Assembly (NCBI RefSeq): GCF_900111495.1
Contig: NZ_FOIU01000002.1
Coordinates: 682,001-746,000, forward strand
DNA: 64,000 nt
From: Chryseobacterium wanjuense
GTDB lineage: Bacteria; Bacteroidota; Bacteroidia; Flavobacteriales; Weeksellaceae
Direction: 5' to 3'
Below the pieces are notes generated by a model. The model was not told where the DNA came from, made no database searches, and saw only the letters and a list, made by a program, of their open reading frames with translations. This document shows positions 34,031 to 43,381 of this stretch, in pieces. The position numbers and the translations under genes were made by a program. Numbering within the stretch: the first letter of the stretch is position 1; the number at the start of each line of letters is the position of its first letter.

Positions 34031-35680
34031 TTATTTGTGTAATTGTGTGCCAATCAGTTCTTCCATTTTTTTTACTCGTTCTTCTAATGATTTGGCGGTT
34101 TTTTCTTTAGCTTCAAGCTCGGCAATGCGTTTGTTTTGAGCTTCAATTAAAGTTTGCTGCTCCTGGATAGCCTTTGTAAGGACTGCCACTATCCTGGAAT
34201 AATTCACAGAATTGTATTCTTCTCCGTCTTTATTGAAAGTACTTGCCACCTCAGGAATTATTTTATTCAGTTCCTGTGCGATAAAACCAACTTCTCTTTG
34301 CTTACCATATTCCTTCTGATCGATCCAGTTGTAATATACAGGGCGAAGTTTCATGACTTTACTTAAACCGTCATTCACATCAGTAACATCTTTTTTAAGA
34401 CGCTGATCCGAAGGATAAATAATGATACTTCCAGCCGTATTTACCCCGATTTCCCTGTTGCTTGCTCCCGCATAGGCAGTTAACTGGATATTATTACATT
34501 GAATATTACCAGCTACATCCAGCCAGAAACCGGCAGCAGGAGTGGGAGTATTGATCCCGACCGCCTGAAGGAAATGGTGGGTTCCTCCTGATGCTACATA
34601 TACCAGGTCATTGCCTGCTCCACCTGTAGCATTAGGTTCCCGTTGCTGGATATATGCCGTAAGTCCGGCATCGGTACTTGTGCTATTGTTGATAAAACCA
34701 AGATAGCCGCCGCCGCCGTTGGAATTAAGCATTACGGTATTGGTAAGTGAGGTCTGAGATAAGGCAATCCCCTCATTAATAACAGAAGTATTTACATGAA
34801 GTTTTTCCGTTGGATTATCGGTGCCAATACCAACATTACCAATATCAGTAAGTCGCATAAGTTCCTTTGGTGTACCATCTGCCCAGCTGGTATCACTAGC
34901 CCAGACAAAACCTACAGTGTTGCCATCTGAGGTATTATTGCGGTCTGCAATAAAATACATATACTCTCGTGACTCTAAATACAAATTGTTACCACTTCCA
35001 CCTAAGTTTAAAGCAGAATAAATACGTTCTCCCGTATCATCAGGCCCCCATCGTAAGGAATTTCCTTGAGTAAGCTCGATATTACCTGTCTCAACATCTA
35101 CTTTGGCGGTTGGCGTGTCTGTACCAATACCTACATTACCACCTAAGTGATAGATTGTGGTACTGTTATCTGCTGGATTAATAGGAAATTGATTTCCGGC
35201 TTTCAGCCAGTCATAACTTTTCGTTGGGGTAGCGCTGTGAAAGCTGACTACTTCCCAGGTTGTCCCTGCAGTATTGCCGTTATTCACTAGAAGAACGCCA
35301 TCACCGGGAGCGATGCTGATAGAAGCCAGGCCTGTTGCTCCGACATCATCGATGAGTTCCGTGCCGTTGGCTGCTACCGTAAGAGTACTGGTTGTGTGTG
35401 TATTCTTGATTTCGTATAGGCGACCTTTAAAATTACCGGAACCTACTTGCGCAGCCGGGAGAGTAACGGTGCTGTTTGCGGCGCTATTGGAAACGAGGTA
35501 ATAATCGTTTACAGTCATGGTATAATTACCTGTTACTGCTCTGTAAGCGGCTGCAAATGAGCCATTCACGGTAAGTTTCGAACCTGGATTGGGTGTGTCG
35601 ATGCCCACATTAGACGTTTGTGCCTGAAAGTTACTGCAATATGCAGTAGCCAGAAGAAGTGGAAGAATAAATTTTCTCAT
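34031..35680 (-). CDS. Secreted tail-fibre-like protein with peptidase S74 (intramolecular chaperone) domain
   Basis: This 549-residue protein has a signal peptide (to FQAQ). A fibre region follows with repeated NVGIGTDTPTAKVDV-like units and long beta-rich stretches. The C-terminal S74 chaperone domain starts near residue 424 with SDQRLKKDV (the Ser-Lys dyad used for self-cleavage in endosialidase-type fibres), followed by GFIAQELNKIIPEV. A coiled coil ends the protein (about 495-549). In this family the domain trimerises the fibre and is then cut off. It is probably a surface-displayed fibre in this genome. Confidence 0.85.
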   Translation of the reverse strand: MRKFILPLLLATAYCSNFQAQTSNVGIDTPNPGSKLTVNGSFAAAYRAVTGNYTMTVNDYYLVSNSAANSTVTLPAAQVGSGNFKGRLYEIKNTHTTSTLTVAANGTELIDDVGATGLASISIAPGDGVLLVNNGNTAGTTWEVVSFHSATPTKSYDWLKAGNQFPINPADNSTTIYHLGGNVGIGTDTPTAKVDVETGNIELTQGNSLRWGPDDTGERIYSALNLGGSGNNLYLESREYMYFIADRNNTSDGNTVGFVWASDTSWADGTPKELMRLTDIGNVGIGTDNPTEKLHVNTSVINEGIALSQTSLTNTVMLNSNGGGGYLGFINNSTSTDAGLTAYIQQREPNATGGAGNDLVYVASGGTHHFLQAVGINTPTPAAGFWLDVAGNIQCNNIQLTAYAGASNREIGVNTAGSIIIYPSDQRLKKDVTDVNDGLSKVMKLRPVYYNWIDQKEYGKQREVGFIAQELNKIIPEVASTFNKDGEEYNSVNYSRIVAVLTKAIQEQQTLIEAQNKRIAELEAKEKTAKSLEERVKKMEELIGTQLHK

Positions 35681-36083
35681 GTATTATATGTATTAAAATG
35701 TGTCGGGGAAGTTTATAGAGAATCCTGAATAGCAAAGCCCTGCTTCAGGATAAGTGAATATTTGTGCATTGATGGTTGATTTAGTTTATGCTAATGTAGT
35801 TAATTGATATGATTTTGCAAAATAATTTTTATTAATATTGTATTTAAAGTTTTTTATTTTTATTAATTGTTCATTAATAGTTGATGATTTTATTCTATTA
35901 ATTAATTTTTTAATAAAATTTAAGACTTGGTTAAAACGATCAATTCATTCATACAGTCTGAAACTATCCTGAAGAAAAGAAAAGTGAATTTTTTTTGCAT
36001 TTGAGTAATAAATTTTCATTTATAGTTTATATTTTTATTTCCGTTTTCATTGCCTATTTTTGTAAGTTGATTTACGTTTTTTT
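35681..36083. other. Intergenic region, 403 bp, between divergent genes
   Basis: Contains a hairpin at 35722-35751 in the 5' untranslated region of the fibre gene (minus strand, stem ATCCTGAA / TTCAGGAT) and the mutL promoter element at 36055-36062. Otherwise AT-rich with no gene. Confidence 0.55.
36055..36062 (+). promoter_or_regulatory. Promoter -7 element of mutL
   Basis: TATTTTTG matches TAnnTTTG, 21 bases before the mutL start. Confidence 0.6.
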
Positions 36084-37871
36084 ATGTCAGATATTATTCA
36101 GCTTTTACCGGATCATGTTGCCAACCAAATTGCGGCGGGAGAAGTGGTGCAGAGACCTGCATCCATTGTGAAAGAACTTTTGGAAAATGCGATCGATGCA
36201 GAAGCGACGAAGATCGAGCTGATCATAAGAGATGCGGGAAAAAATCTGATTCAGGTCGTGGATGATGGAAAAGGAATGTCCGAAACCGATGCAAGAATGG
36301 CATTCGAAAGACATGCAACTTCCAAGATCAGAGGAACTGAAGATATCTTCAAAATTTCCACCAAAGGGTTTCGCGGTGAAGCATTGGCTTCTATTGCAGC
36401 GGTTTCCCAGGTCGAATTAAGGACAAAACAAAAAGACGCTACCATCGGAACGAATATTTACATCGAAGGCGGAGTCTTCCAGTTTCAGGATCCGATTCAG
36501 ACGGCGGATGGTTCTAATTTCTTAGTTAAAAACCTGTTTTATAACGTTCCGGCGAGAAGGAAATTCCTTAAAAATAATAATATAGAATTCAGACATGTAA
36601 TCGATGAATTTCAACGTGTTGCATTGGCCCATGAAAATCTGGAGTTTTCCCTGTTTCATGATGATGAAGCGGTTTTCAGATTGAGAAAAGGAAGCCAGAT
36701 GCAGCGTATTGTGGATATTTTTGGAAGAAAATTACAGCCACAGTTAATTCCGATTAAAGAAGATATTATCTGGTGCAAACTTCACGGATTTGTTGCCAAA
36801 CCTGAAGGAGCAAAAAAAACGAGAGGTGAACAATTCCTTTTCGTCAACGGAAGATATTTTAAAAGCCCGTACTTTAATAAAGCGGTTCAGGAAGCCTTTG
36901 AAGGGTTGCTTTTACCGGGATATATTCCGACTTTTTTCCTTTATCTGGAGTTGGATCCGGAGAAAATCGACGTGAATATTCATCCGCAGAAAACGGAAGT
37001 TAAATTTGAAGATGAACATCTGATCTTCGCGTTGCTTCGTTCAACCATTAAAAGAGCGTTGGGAATTTACAATGTTGCGCCAAGCCTTGATTTTGAAAGA
37101 GATCCGCAGCTGGACGAGATCATGCAGAAGTCTTTCCCGAGCAAGAGCAACAGCGGAGGAAGCGGAGTCATTAAAATGCCCGAAATTATCGTTGATAAAG
37201 ATTACAACCCGTTTTTGGAAGAAAGGGAAGTGAAACAGGCAGAAATTCAGAATCTTGCAGAAATGTATCACCAGAATATCGCTGCAGAACCTTCAAAAAT
37301 TAATCTGTTTGAAGATGAAGATTTTGATGAAGATCTGATGAGGCTGCCAAACGGATATTGGCTGTTCAACAAAGGCGACAAAACGCTGATGCTGGATTTG
37401 GGAAGAATGCACAGATTGTGGGTTTCTGAAAATACAAAACCGGTAAAAAAAGGAACAACCAATAGTCACGCGTTGCTTTTCTCCCTGGAATATCACATGA
37501 ACGAAATTGAGAAAAATAAATATAAATCCATCAAAAAATACCTTCCCGAACTTGGCTTCGAAATGAGTATTGCTCATGAAAGTGTTTTGAGGATTGATGC
37601 CGTTCCGGAAGGATTGAAAGAAACGCAGGTGATGAAATTCCTTGAAAATCTTTTTGAAATCCTGGAATACAAAACGGAAGAAGAATTTTTGCAATTCTAT
37701 CAAAATCAGTGGAATAAGATGCATTCTAAGTCCAGATTTGATTTTATTTATAAAAAAGATGCGGAACAATTAATTAAAGATTTCACAGCATTAGGCTTCC
37801 CGGAATTTTTACCGAACGGGAAAAGATGTTTCTTTGAAGTTCCGTTTAATGATTTTAAAAACAAATTTTAA
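36084..37871 (+). CDS. mutL: DNA mismatch repair protein MutL
   Basis: 595 residues. The N-terminal GHKL ATPase part is intact: ENAIDAEATKI, DDGKGMSE, TSKIRG, STKGFRGEAL and the NVNIHPQKTEVKF segment that marks MutL. The C-terminal domain (about 415-595) aligns by position with the dimerisation/endonuclease domain. However, the usual DQHAAHER-type metal motif is replaced by LDLGRMHRLWVSE (437-449), so nuclease activity is doubtful. In other Bacteroidota I would expect a DQH motif here. mutS is not in the window. The rhomboid gene starts 5 bases after its stop. Confidence 0.94.
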   Translation: MSDIIQLLPDHVANQIAAGEVVQRPASIVKELLENAIDAEATKIELIIRDAGKNLIQVVDDGKGMSETDARMAFERHATSKIRGTEDIFKISTKGFRGEALASIAAVSQVELRTKQKDATIGTNIYIEGGVFQFQDPIQTADGSNFLVKNLFYNVPARRKFLKNNNIEFRHVIDEFQRVALAHENLEFSLFHDDEAVFRLRKGSQMQRIVDIFGRKLQPQLIPIKEDIIWCKLHGFVAKPEGAKKTRGEQFLFVNGRYFKSPYFNKAVQEAFEGLLLPGYIPTFFLYLELDPEKIDVNIHPQKTEVKFEDEHLIFALLRSTIKRALGIYNVAPSLDFERDPQLDEIMQKSFPSKSNSGGSGVIKMPEIIVDKDYNPFLEEREVKQAEIQNLAEMYHQNIAAEPSKINLFEDEDFDEDLMRLPNGYWLFNKGDKTLMLDLGRMHRLWVSENTKPVKKGTTNSHALLFSLEYHMNEIEKNKYKSIKKYLPELGFEMSIAHESVLRIDAVPEGLKETQVMKFLENLFEILEYKTEEEFLQFYQNQWNKMHSKSRFDFIYKKDAEQLIKDFTALGFPEFLPNGKRCFFEVPFNDFKNKF

Positions 37872-37876
37872 AAAAA

Positions 37877-38641
37877 ATGTTTAATAATTTGCCGCCACTT
37901 ACAAGAAATATTATCATTATCAATATTATTGTATATATAATTACAAACTTTTTTTTGTATGCCTTGCAGAAACCCGAATTATATTATGTGTTGTCTGCTT
38001 ATTATCCTTTCTCTCCTTTCTTTAAATCTTGGCAGATTATTACATCTATGTTTATGCATGCACCAATTGCTGGAGGACCGGGATTGATGCATATATTCTT
38101 TAATATGTTTATTTTATATAATTTTTCTTTCTTAGAAAATATTTTGGGAGGAAAAAGATTTTTAATCCTTTATTTTCTGAGTGGGATTGGAGCTTATATT
38201 TTATTTAATGTGTGGGAATTTATACAGGTAGAAATGTTTGCAAGGCAACTGGAAAGGCTGGGATTTAATATTTATGATTATTTTTCAGGTACAAACAAGC
38301 AACTAAAAGGATCAGCACAAGAAATTAAAAATCAACAAACTTTAATAAATAATATCATTAAAATTATTTCGAGCCCTCTTTTAGGAGCTTCAGGAGCCGT
38401 TTTTGGAGTAGTATCAACCTTTGCCACAATTTTCCCAAATGCTAGAATGGGAATTTTATTCATTCCTTTTCAAATAAAGGCTAAACATTTTTTAATTTTC
38501 AGTGTTGTTATTTCTATTTACTTTGGGTATAGTGGAAGTGATAGTGGAACAGCTCATTTTGCACATGTAGGAGGTGCTGTAGTTGGATTTATTCTAGCCA
38601 AAATATGGAAAAAACATTTAAATAGATTTAATCCACAATAG
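37877..38641 (+). CDS. Rhomboid family intramembrane serine protease
   Basis: 254 residues with about six helices. The catalytic Ser is in GASGAVFG (S172) and the catalytic His in HFAHVGG (H230); an HxxxN-type pair HIFFNMF (about 72-78) is also present. An unusual long loop with charged and polar residues (about 115-155) sits between helices. Rhomboids cut transmembrane proteins; the substrate is unknown. It follows mutL by 5 bases and the next gene by 5, so the group mutL-rhomboid-EEP is likely one transcript. Confidence 0.92.
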   Translation: MFNNLPPLTRNIIIINIIVYIITNFFLYALQKPELYYVLSAYYPFSPFFKSWQIITSMFMHAPIAGGPGLMHIFFNMFILYNFSFLENILGGKRFLILYFLSGIGAYILFNVWEFIQVEMFARQLERLGFNIYDYFSGTNKQLKGSAQEIKNQQTLINNIIKIISSPLLGASGAVFGVVSTFATIFPNARMGILFIPFQIKAKHFLIFSVVISIYFGYSGSDSGTAHFAHVGGAVVGFILAKIWKKHLNRFNPQ

Positions 38642-38646
38642 GATTT

Positions 38647-39651
38647 ATGAAAATTCTCCGCCTCATTCTTTTAATAGCACATATAGGAATATTCTTTCTT
38701 TTAGTAGGAATGTTGCTGAACGCGTATGTTCCGCCGAAGGTTTTTCCTTGGTTTAATTTATTATCATTAGGATTTCCTTTTTTAATAATTTCCTATGTTA
38801 TCCTGACAATTTTCTGGATCATAAGCTGGAAGAAAAGGGCTTTTGTTTTCTTTTTTCTCGGGCTGTTGTTTTTTAATCCGGTTTTAAGATGGGTAAATTT
38901 TTCCGGAGATAAATCTTCTGATAAACCGGATAACACCATAAAAGTGGTTTCTTTTAACGCAAGAAACGGAACATTTGGAGTGAAAGATGTTGAAGCATTT
39001 GTCAATAACCAGAATGCAGACGTCGTTCTGTTACAGGAATATGGTGGAAACAAGGAATATCATTTCGAAAACTTAAACGAAGCGCCTCAGACTCCGATCA
39101 TTGCCATCTTTTCCAAGCATAAAATTATTGGTCATAAACAGTTGATAAACAGTGATTATGAATACAATAATGCCTATGCAACCCAAACGGATATTGAAAT
39201 AAAAGGAAAAACATACCGCTTCATCAACTTGTATCTCCAGCCTTATAAGTTTGAGAAAAGTATGGTAAAACTGAATGGTTCCAGTGATGAGGATGAAAAA
39301 AAGGTAAAAAATATCATTAAAAGATTAATTCCGACTTTTAAAATGCATCAGGAGCAGATCGTTGAGGTACGCAAAGCAATAGACCATTCTCCGTATCCGG
39401 TCATTCTTGCCGGAGATTTCAATTCTGTGCCCAATTCCTACGAATATTATCACTTGGTGGATGGTCTGCAGGACGCCTTCGTAGAAGCCGGAAACGGAAG
39501 TGCGACCAGCTTTCACGATTATAAACTTCCCATCAGGATCGACTATATTTTTACGTCAAAATCGATATCACCGACAAGTTATAAGGTAGATCGCTCGGTG
39601 AAAATTTCAGACCATTATCCAATAATTGCTAGTTTTAATTTAAGCAAATAA
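38647..39651 (+). CDS. Membrane-anchored endonuclease/exonuclease/phosphatase (EEP) family protein, copy 1
   Basis: This 334-residue protein has three N-terminal transmembrane helices (about 1-85) and then an EEP domain (about 98-330). Motifs are VVLLQEYGGN (catalytic Glu), ILAGDFNSVPNSYEYY (Asp, Asn), RIDYIF and SDHYPI (catalytic His). The topology places the catalytic domain probably on one side of the inner membrane; whether it acts on DNA, RNA, lipid or phosphoesters is open. A paralogue lies at 39725. Confidence 0.9.
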   Translation: MKILRLILLIAHIGIFFLLVGMLLNAYVPPKVFPWFNLLSLGFPFLIISYVILTIFWIISWKKRAFVFFFLGLLFFNPVLRWVNFSGDKSSDKPDNTIKVVSFNARNGTFGVKDVEAFVNNQNADVVLLQEYGGNKEYHFENLNEAPQTPIIAIFSKHKIIGHKQLINSDYEYNNAYATQTDIEIKGKTYRFINLYLQPYKFEKSMVKLNGSSDEDEKKVKNIIKRLIPTFKMHQEQIVEVRKAIDHSPYPVILAGDFNSVPNSYEYYHLVDGLQDAFVEAGNGSATSFHDYKLPIRIDYIFTSKSISPTSYKVDRSVKISDHYPIIASFNLSK

Positions 39652-39724
39652 TCATAAAAACAGTTAAATTTTAATCGTTGGTAGGATTTTTGATAAAAAT
39701 CAGGGGTACCATTAGACTGTTTTC

Positions 39725-40699
39725 ATGAAGCTTCGCCAAATACTGCTATTTGCCCATCTTACCGTTGTCGTTTTACTCCTCTGTACTTTAGGAAATGCCT
39801 GGATACCTCCTAATTTTGTGGGAAACCTTAACCTCTTGTCATTGGGATTTCCTTATCTGATGGCCTTACATGTTTTATTTACGCTGATTTGGGTTTTTAA
39901 AAGAAAAAAAATTGCTATTGCCTTTGTTTTAGGCTCTTTTTTATTTTATAATCCTGTAAGAAGATGGATCAACTTTTCTCCAAAAACAGAAAATTTAAAA
40001 TCGATACGAGATATTAAAGTATTAACTTTCAATGTTAAATACGGCGACTTTGGTTGGGAAAAAGTGAAAAAATATATTCATGATCAGGATGCAGATATTA
40101 TCCTCGTTCAGGAAAGAGATACGAATCGCGCGCTGAGACAGGATCTTGTAAAATATCCTTCGGTGATTTTAAAGACAAAACACAAGATTGTAAGACAGCA
40201 GGAGCTTATTACAGACAAATCCAGAGGCAATTCTTTTTATGCAGATGTTGATATCAACGGAAAAATCATAAGAATCGTCAATGTTTATCTGGAACCTTTC
40301 AGATTACACAAATCTATGCTTCAGTTTGATGGTTTCAAGAAGGAGGGAGGAAAAATCAGTACGCTTTTGGCGCATATGATTCCGACTTTTAAAGCACATG
40401 AAGATCAGATTAAAAAAATCAGGAAAGTAATTGACCTTTCCCCTTATCCGGTGATTTTGGCTGGAGATTTTAATTCTGTTCCGAATTCTTATGAATATTA
40501 CAGCCTCGGGAAAGACCTTCAGGATGCCTTTTTAGAGGCAGGAAACGGGAGTTCTTCAAGTTTCCATGACTATAAAGTCCCTTTGAGGATTGACTATATT
40601 TTCAGTTCAAAAACCATTATTCCATTAAGCTATAAAGTAGATAATTCTGTACAATTATCAGATCACTATCCTGTAATTGCAGAATTTCTATTAAATTAG
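39725..40699 (+). CDS. Membrane-anchored EEP family protein, copy 2
   Basis: A 324-residue paralogue of the preceding gene with the same three-helix start and the same catalytic words: ADIILVQERD, ILAGDFNSVPNSYEYY, RIDYIFSS and SDHYPVIAE. The near-identity of the GDFNSVPNSYEYY block and the same layout point to tandem duplication. The gap of 73 bases between the copies holds no clear terminator. A lipoprotein gene follows after 4 bases. Confidence 0.9.
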   Translation: MKLRQILLFAHLTVVVLLLCTLGNAWIPPNFVGNLNLLSLGFPYLMALHVLFTLIWVFKRKKIAIAFVLGSFLFYNPVRRWINFSPKTENLKSIRDIKVLTFNVKYGDFGWEKVKKYIHDQDADIILVQERDTNRALRQDLVKYPSVILKTKHKIVRQQELITDKSRGNSFYADVDINGKIIRIVNVYLEPFRLHKSMLQFDGFKKEGGKISTLLAHMIPTFKAHEDQIKKIRKVIDLSPYPVILAGDFNSVPNSYEYYSLGKDLQDAFLEAGNGSSSSFHDYKVPLRIDYIFSSKTIIPLSYKVDNSVQLSDHYPVIAEFLLN

Positions 40700-40703
40700 T
40701 TCC

Positions 40704-41066
40704 ATGAAAAATTTACTTTTTGCAGCCTTTAGTTTTTTGGGTTTACTCATTTCCTGTTCCAAAAAAGAACCGGCAGATTTGTACCCGACAGATAGTGCAA
40801 AAGCTAATTATGATACGGCAGCAGTGGATTCTTTTTCAGCGGGAGCGACTTCTATTGATGTGGTTCGCCAGATCAGGATGTCTTCTCAACAATATCAGGA
40901 TTCTGTAAAAGAAGCAATAAAGCTTCAGGAAGAAGAGAAAAAACTGAAAGAAGAGCTTGAAAAGGAAAATAAAAAGAAGGCGGAAGAAGAGAAGAAAAAA
41001 ACCGGCGAGGAGGATAAGAAAAAAAAGACTGAAACTCCCGCTGCAACCGATACAAAAACAGAATAA
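40704..41066 (+). CDS. Small lipoprotein with charged coiled-coil tail
   Basis: A 120-residue protein with a lipoprotein signal (LGLLISC, lipidation at about Cys18). A central segment follows (about 30-70), and then a very Glu/Lys-rich helix to the end (EEKKLKEELEKENKKKAEEEK). The function is unknown. It begins 4 bases after the second EEP gene and is followed after 41 bases by another lipoprotein. Confidence 0.75.
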   Translation: MKNLLFAAFSFLGLLISCSKKEPADLYPTDSAKANYDTAAVDSFSAGATSIDVVRQIRMSSQQYQDSVKEAIKLQEEEKKLKEELEKENKKKAEEEKKKTGEEDKKKKTETPAATDTKTE

Positions 41067-41107
41067 TATTTTACCTGAAATAACGTTTAAAAAAAAATAT
41101 AAACAGT

Positions 41108-41518
41108 ATGAAAAAAAACATTTTATCAGCATTAATGATTGCCGCTTTGGTTGTATCATGTACAAAATCAACTACAAAAACAGAAAAAGTTGAAAATCCG
41201 GACGGATCTGTAACGACAACGACAACTACCGTTTCTGAAAACGGAGTAGGTGTTGACACTTCAAAAATTAACAAAACGAAAGAAGAAGTTCAAACAAAAG
41301 TAGACGAAGCCGGAAATAAAATAGACCAGGCTGCAGAGAAGGCAAAAAACCAGATTGATGCCACTGCAGACAAGACGAAAGAAGATCTTCACAAGGCAGG
41401 GCAGGACATCAAAACAGAAGCCAATAAAGTAGGCAAAGATGTAAAAGATGCCGCAGCAAAAGGAGCTTCAAAGGTAGAAGAAGGCGCGAAGAAATTGAAG
41501 GAAGATTTAAGCAAATAA
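41108..41518 (+). CDS. Small lipoprotein, YtxH/LEA-like amphipathic repeat
   Basis: A 136-residue lipoprotein (AALVVSC) with a Thr-rich run (VTTTTTTV). An amphipathic region of repeated motifs then reaches the end (KNQIDATADKTKEDLHKAGQ, KVGKDVKDAAAKGASKVEEG), with period near 11 as in LEA-like and YtxH-type proteins. It may act in envelope stress. A terminator follows at once. Confidence 0.78.
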   Translation: MKKNILSALMIAALVVSCTKSTTKTEKVENPDGSVTTTTTTVSENGVGVDTSKINKTKEEVQTKVDEAGNKIDQAAEKAKNQIDATADKTKEDLHKAGQDIKTEANKVGKDVKDAAAKGASKVEEGAKKLKEDLSK

Positions 41519-41524
41519 AAAAAA

Positions 41525-41561
41525 GAACCGCAGAACTTACTGCGGTTTTTTATTTTTTATC
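41525..41561 (+). terminator. Terminator after the lipoprotein pair
   Basis: Stem AACCGCA / TGCGGTT with a loop of eight and a T-rich tail. It lies between convergent genes, 7 bases after the stop of the second lipoprotein gene and just before the minus-strand GH3 stop. Confidence 0.85.
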
Positions 41562-41573
41562 AAAGAATTGATT

Positions 41574-43103
41574 TTAGTTAAATTTTAAAGATCTATTCAG
41601 CTCCAGTAAAGGATCAATATATTCTCTGTCGTTGCTCAGACGAGGTACTTTATTCTGTCCGCCGAGTTTCCCCTTAGATTCCAGCCAGTGGTAGAATAGT
41701 TTTTCTTTGGCGATGTGTACGATCGGGCGTTTCAGGGTCATATTGTTGTAGCGTTTAGCTTCGTAATCGGAATTCACGGCTTTTAAGTGCCGATCAAAAA
41801 TATCGATAAAACGGTCTAGATCGTCTGGTTTTTTACAAAATTCAAAAATCCATTCATGAGCACCACCTTCATTTTCTTTCATGAAAACCGGGGCCCCTGT
41901 GAAGTCAGAAACGGATGCATTAGTCTCTTCACAAGCCTTGGAAAGGGCAGATTCTACATTGGTGATCATCAGCTCTTCTCCAAAAGCATTGATATAATGT
42001 TTCGTTCTTCCCGTAATTTTTATTCTGAAAGGATTGATCGAGGTAAAAACAACCGTATCACCGATTAAATATCTCCATAAACCGCCATTGGTAGTGATGA
42101 TCATGGCATAATTTTTTCCCACTTCCACATCTTCCAGGCTCAAAACCTTCGGATTTGAAAAATGAAACTGATCCATCGGGATAAATTCGTAGAAAATACC
42201 ATAATCGAGCATCAGGAGCATTTCATCACTATTCGACCTGTCCTGAATGCCGAAAAAGCCTTCAGAAGCATTGTAAATCTCATAATAATTAATGTTTTTG
42301 CCAATGATCTGCTTATACTGATCTCTGTAAGGCTTAAAACTGATGCCGCCATGAAAGAAAACCTCCAGATTGGGCCACAATTCTGAAATGTTTTTAACAT
42401 CGGTTTCTTTCAAAACCCTCTGTAAAAGCACCATCATCCAGCTAGGAACACCGAGAATACTTCCCACATCTTCATTTTTAACCTCAGAAACAATGGCTTT
42501 CAGTTTACTTTCCCATTCGCCCATCAATGAAACTTTCTTGCTTGGCGTCGTGGTTATTTCTACCCAGAAAGGAAGATTATCAATCAGAATCGCAGAAAGG
42601 TCTCCAAATTTTGTATTAAAATCTGCATACAATTCCGAACTTCCGCCGAGACGTAGGTTTTTATTGGTAAATAGTTGATTTTCAGGGTGATTATTAGCGT
42701 AGATGGAAACCATGTCTTTTCCTGCTTTCATGTGGCAGTACTCAAGGCTTTCATCGGAAATAGGGATGAATTTGCTTTTGGCATTGGTAGTTCCGGAAGA
42801 TTTTGCAAAATGCTTGATATATCCCGGCCAGCTCACATCTTTGTGCCCCTGTCTCGCTTTTTCAATATAAGGCTCCATATCTTCGTACGTAACGACCGGA
42901 ACTTTATTTTTAAAGTCCTGATAACTTGAAATAGAGTTAAAACCGTACTTCTTGCCGTATTCTGTATCCTCGGCATGAAATAGCTGGGAAAATAATATAC
43001 CTTTCTGTGTTTCAATAGGATGATTCATGAAATTCTGAATCTGATCTATCCGTTGGCGGATAAACCAATTGACCACAGTATTGAAAAGTGCTTTCGTTGC
43101 CAT
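41574..43103 (-). CDS. GH3 auxin-responsive promoter family protein
   Basis: 509 residues of the GH3 family, adenylate-forming enzymes (ANL superfamily). The phosphate-binding motif is KSSGTTNAKSKFIPIS (about 105-120), with YNASEGFFG and the C-terminal GRTKHYINAFGEELMI region. Bacterial GH3 proteins may join amino acids to carboxylic acids; the substrate is not known here. Monocistronic, on the opposite strand to the preceding operon. Confidence 0.9.
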   Translation of the reverse strand: MATKALFNTVVNWFIRQRIDQIQNFMNHPIETQKGILFSQLFHAEDTEYGKKYGFNSISSYQDFKNKVPVVTYEDMEPYIEKARQGHKDVSWPGYIKHFAKSSGTTNAKSKFIPISDESLEYCHMKAGKDMVSIYANNHPENQLFTNKNLRLGGSSELYADFNTKFGDLSAILIDNLPFWVEITTTPSKKVSLMGEWESKLKAIVSEVKNEDVGSILGVPSWMMVLLQRVLKETDVKNISELWPNLEVFFHGGISFKPYRDQYKQIIGKNINYYEIYNASEGFFGIQDRSNSDEMLLMLDYGIFYEFIPMDQFHFSNPKVLSLEDVEVGKNYAMIITTNGGLWRYLIGDTVVFTSINPFRIKITGRTKHYINAFGEELMITNVESALSKACEETNASVSDFTGAPVFMKENEGGAHEWIFEFCKKPDDLDRFIDIFDRHLKAVNSDYEAKRYNNMTLKRPIVHIAKEKLFYHWLESKGKLGGQNKVPRLSNDREYIDPLLELNRSLKFN

Positions 43104-43234
43104 TTCAACAAATATAATGATATTTGGATTTTCAGAGAATTTTTTATAGTGTTAAATAAAAATTAAAACTCATTTTTTTATTGCTTTAATATCCGGATGG
43201 TTTATTTGTTGGAATTTTTCAGAATGGCCAACAG

Positions 43235-43267
43235 AGCCTTGTCAAGGTTTTAAACCTTGACAAGGCT
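43235..43267. repeat. Perfect 16-bp inverted repeat (intergenic palindrome)
   Basis: AGCCTTGTCAAGGTTT and its exact complement around one T. It lies between the GH3 and bacilliredoxin genes, and the word is of a type I recall between genes in Chryseobacterium. It is too short to encode anything; it could be a REP-like repeat, or a stem in RNA read through from either side. Confidence 0.75.
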
Positions 43268-43336
43268 TGAATTCGTGCCTAGATCCTTACAGGAAGACAA
43301 ACTTTGTGAATATTTTTTCCATTATTTAAACAAAAA

Positions 43337-43361
43337 AACCGCTACAAAAATGTAACGGTTT
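43337..43361 (-). terminator. Terminator of the bacilliredoxin gene
   Basis: Minus-strand stem AACCGTTACA / TGTAGCGGTT (one mismatch) followed by a T-run, 20 bases after the stop. Confidence 0.8.
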
Positions 43362-43381
43362 GATATTTAGAATTATTGTTC

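Noticed and set aside
32710..35680. Prophage, suggested by tail-fibre-like proteins
   Set aside because: No integrase, capsid, terminase or lysis gene is present, and both proteins have signal peptides.
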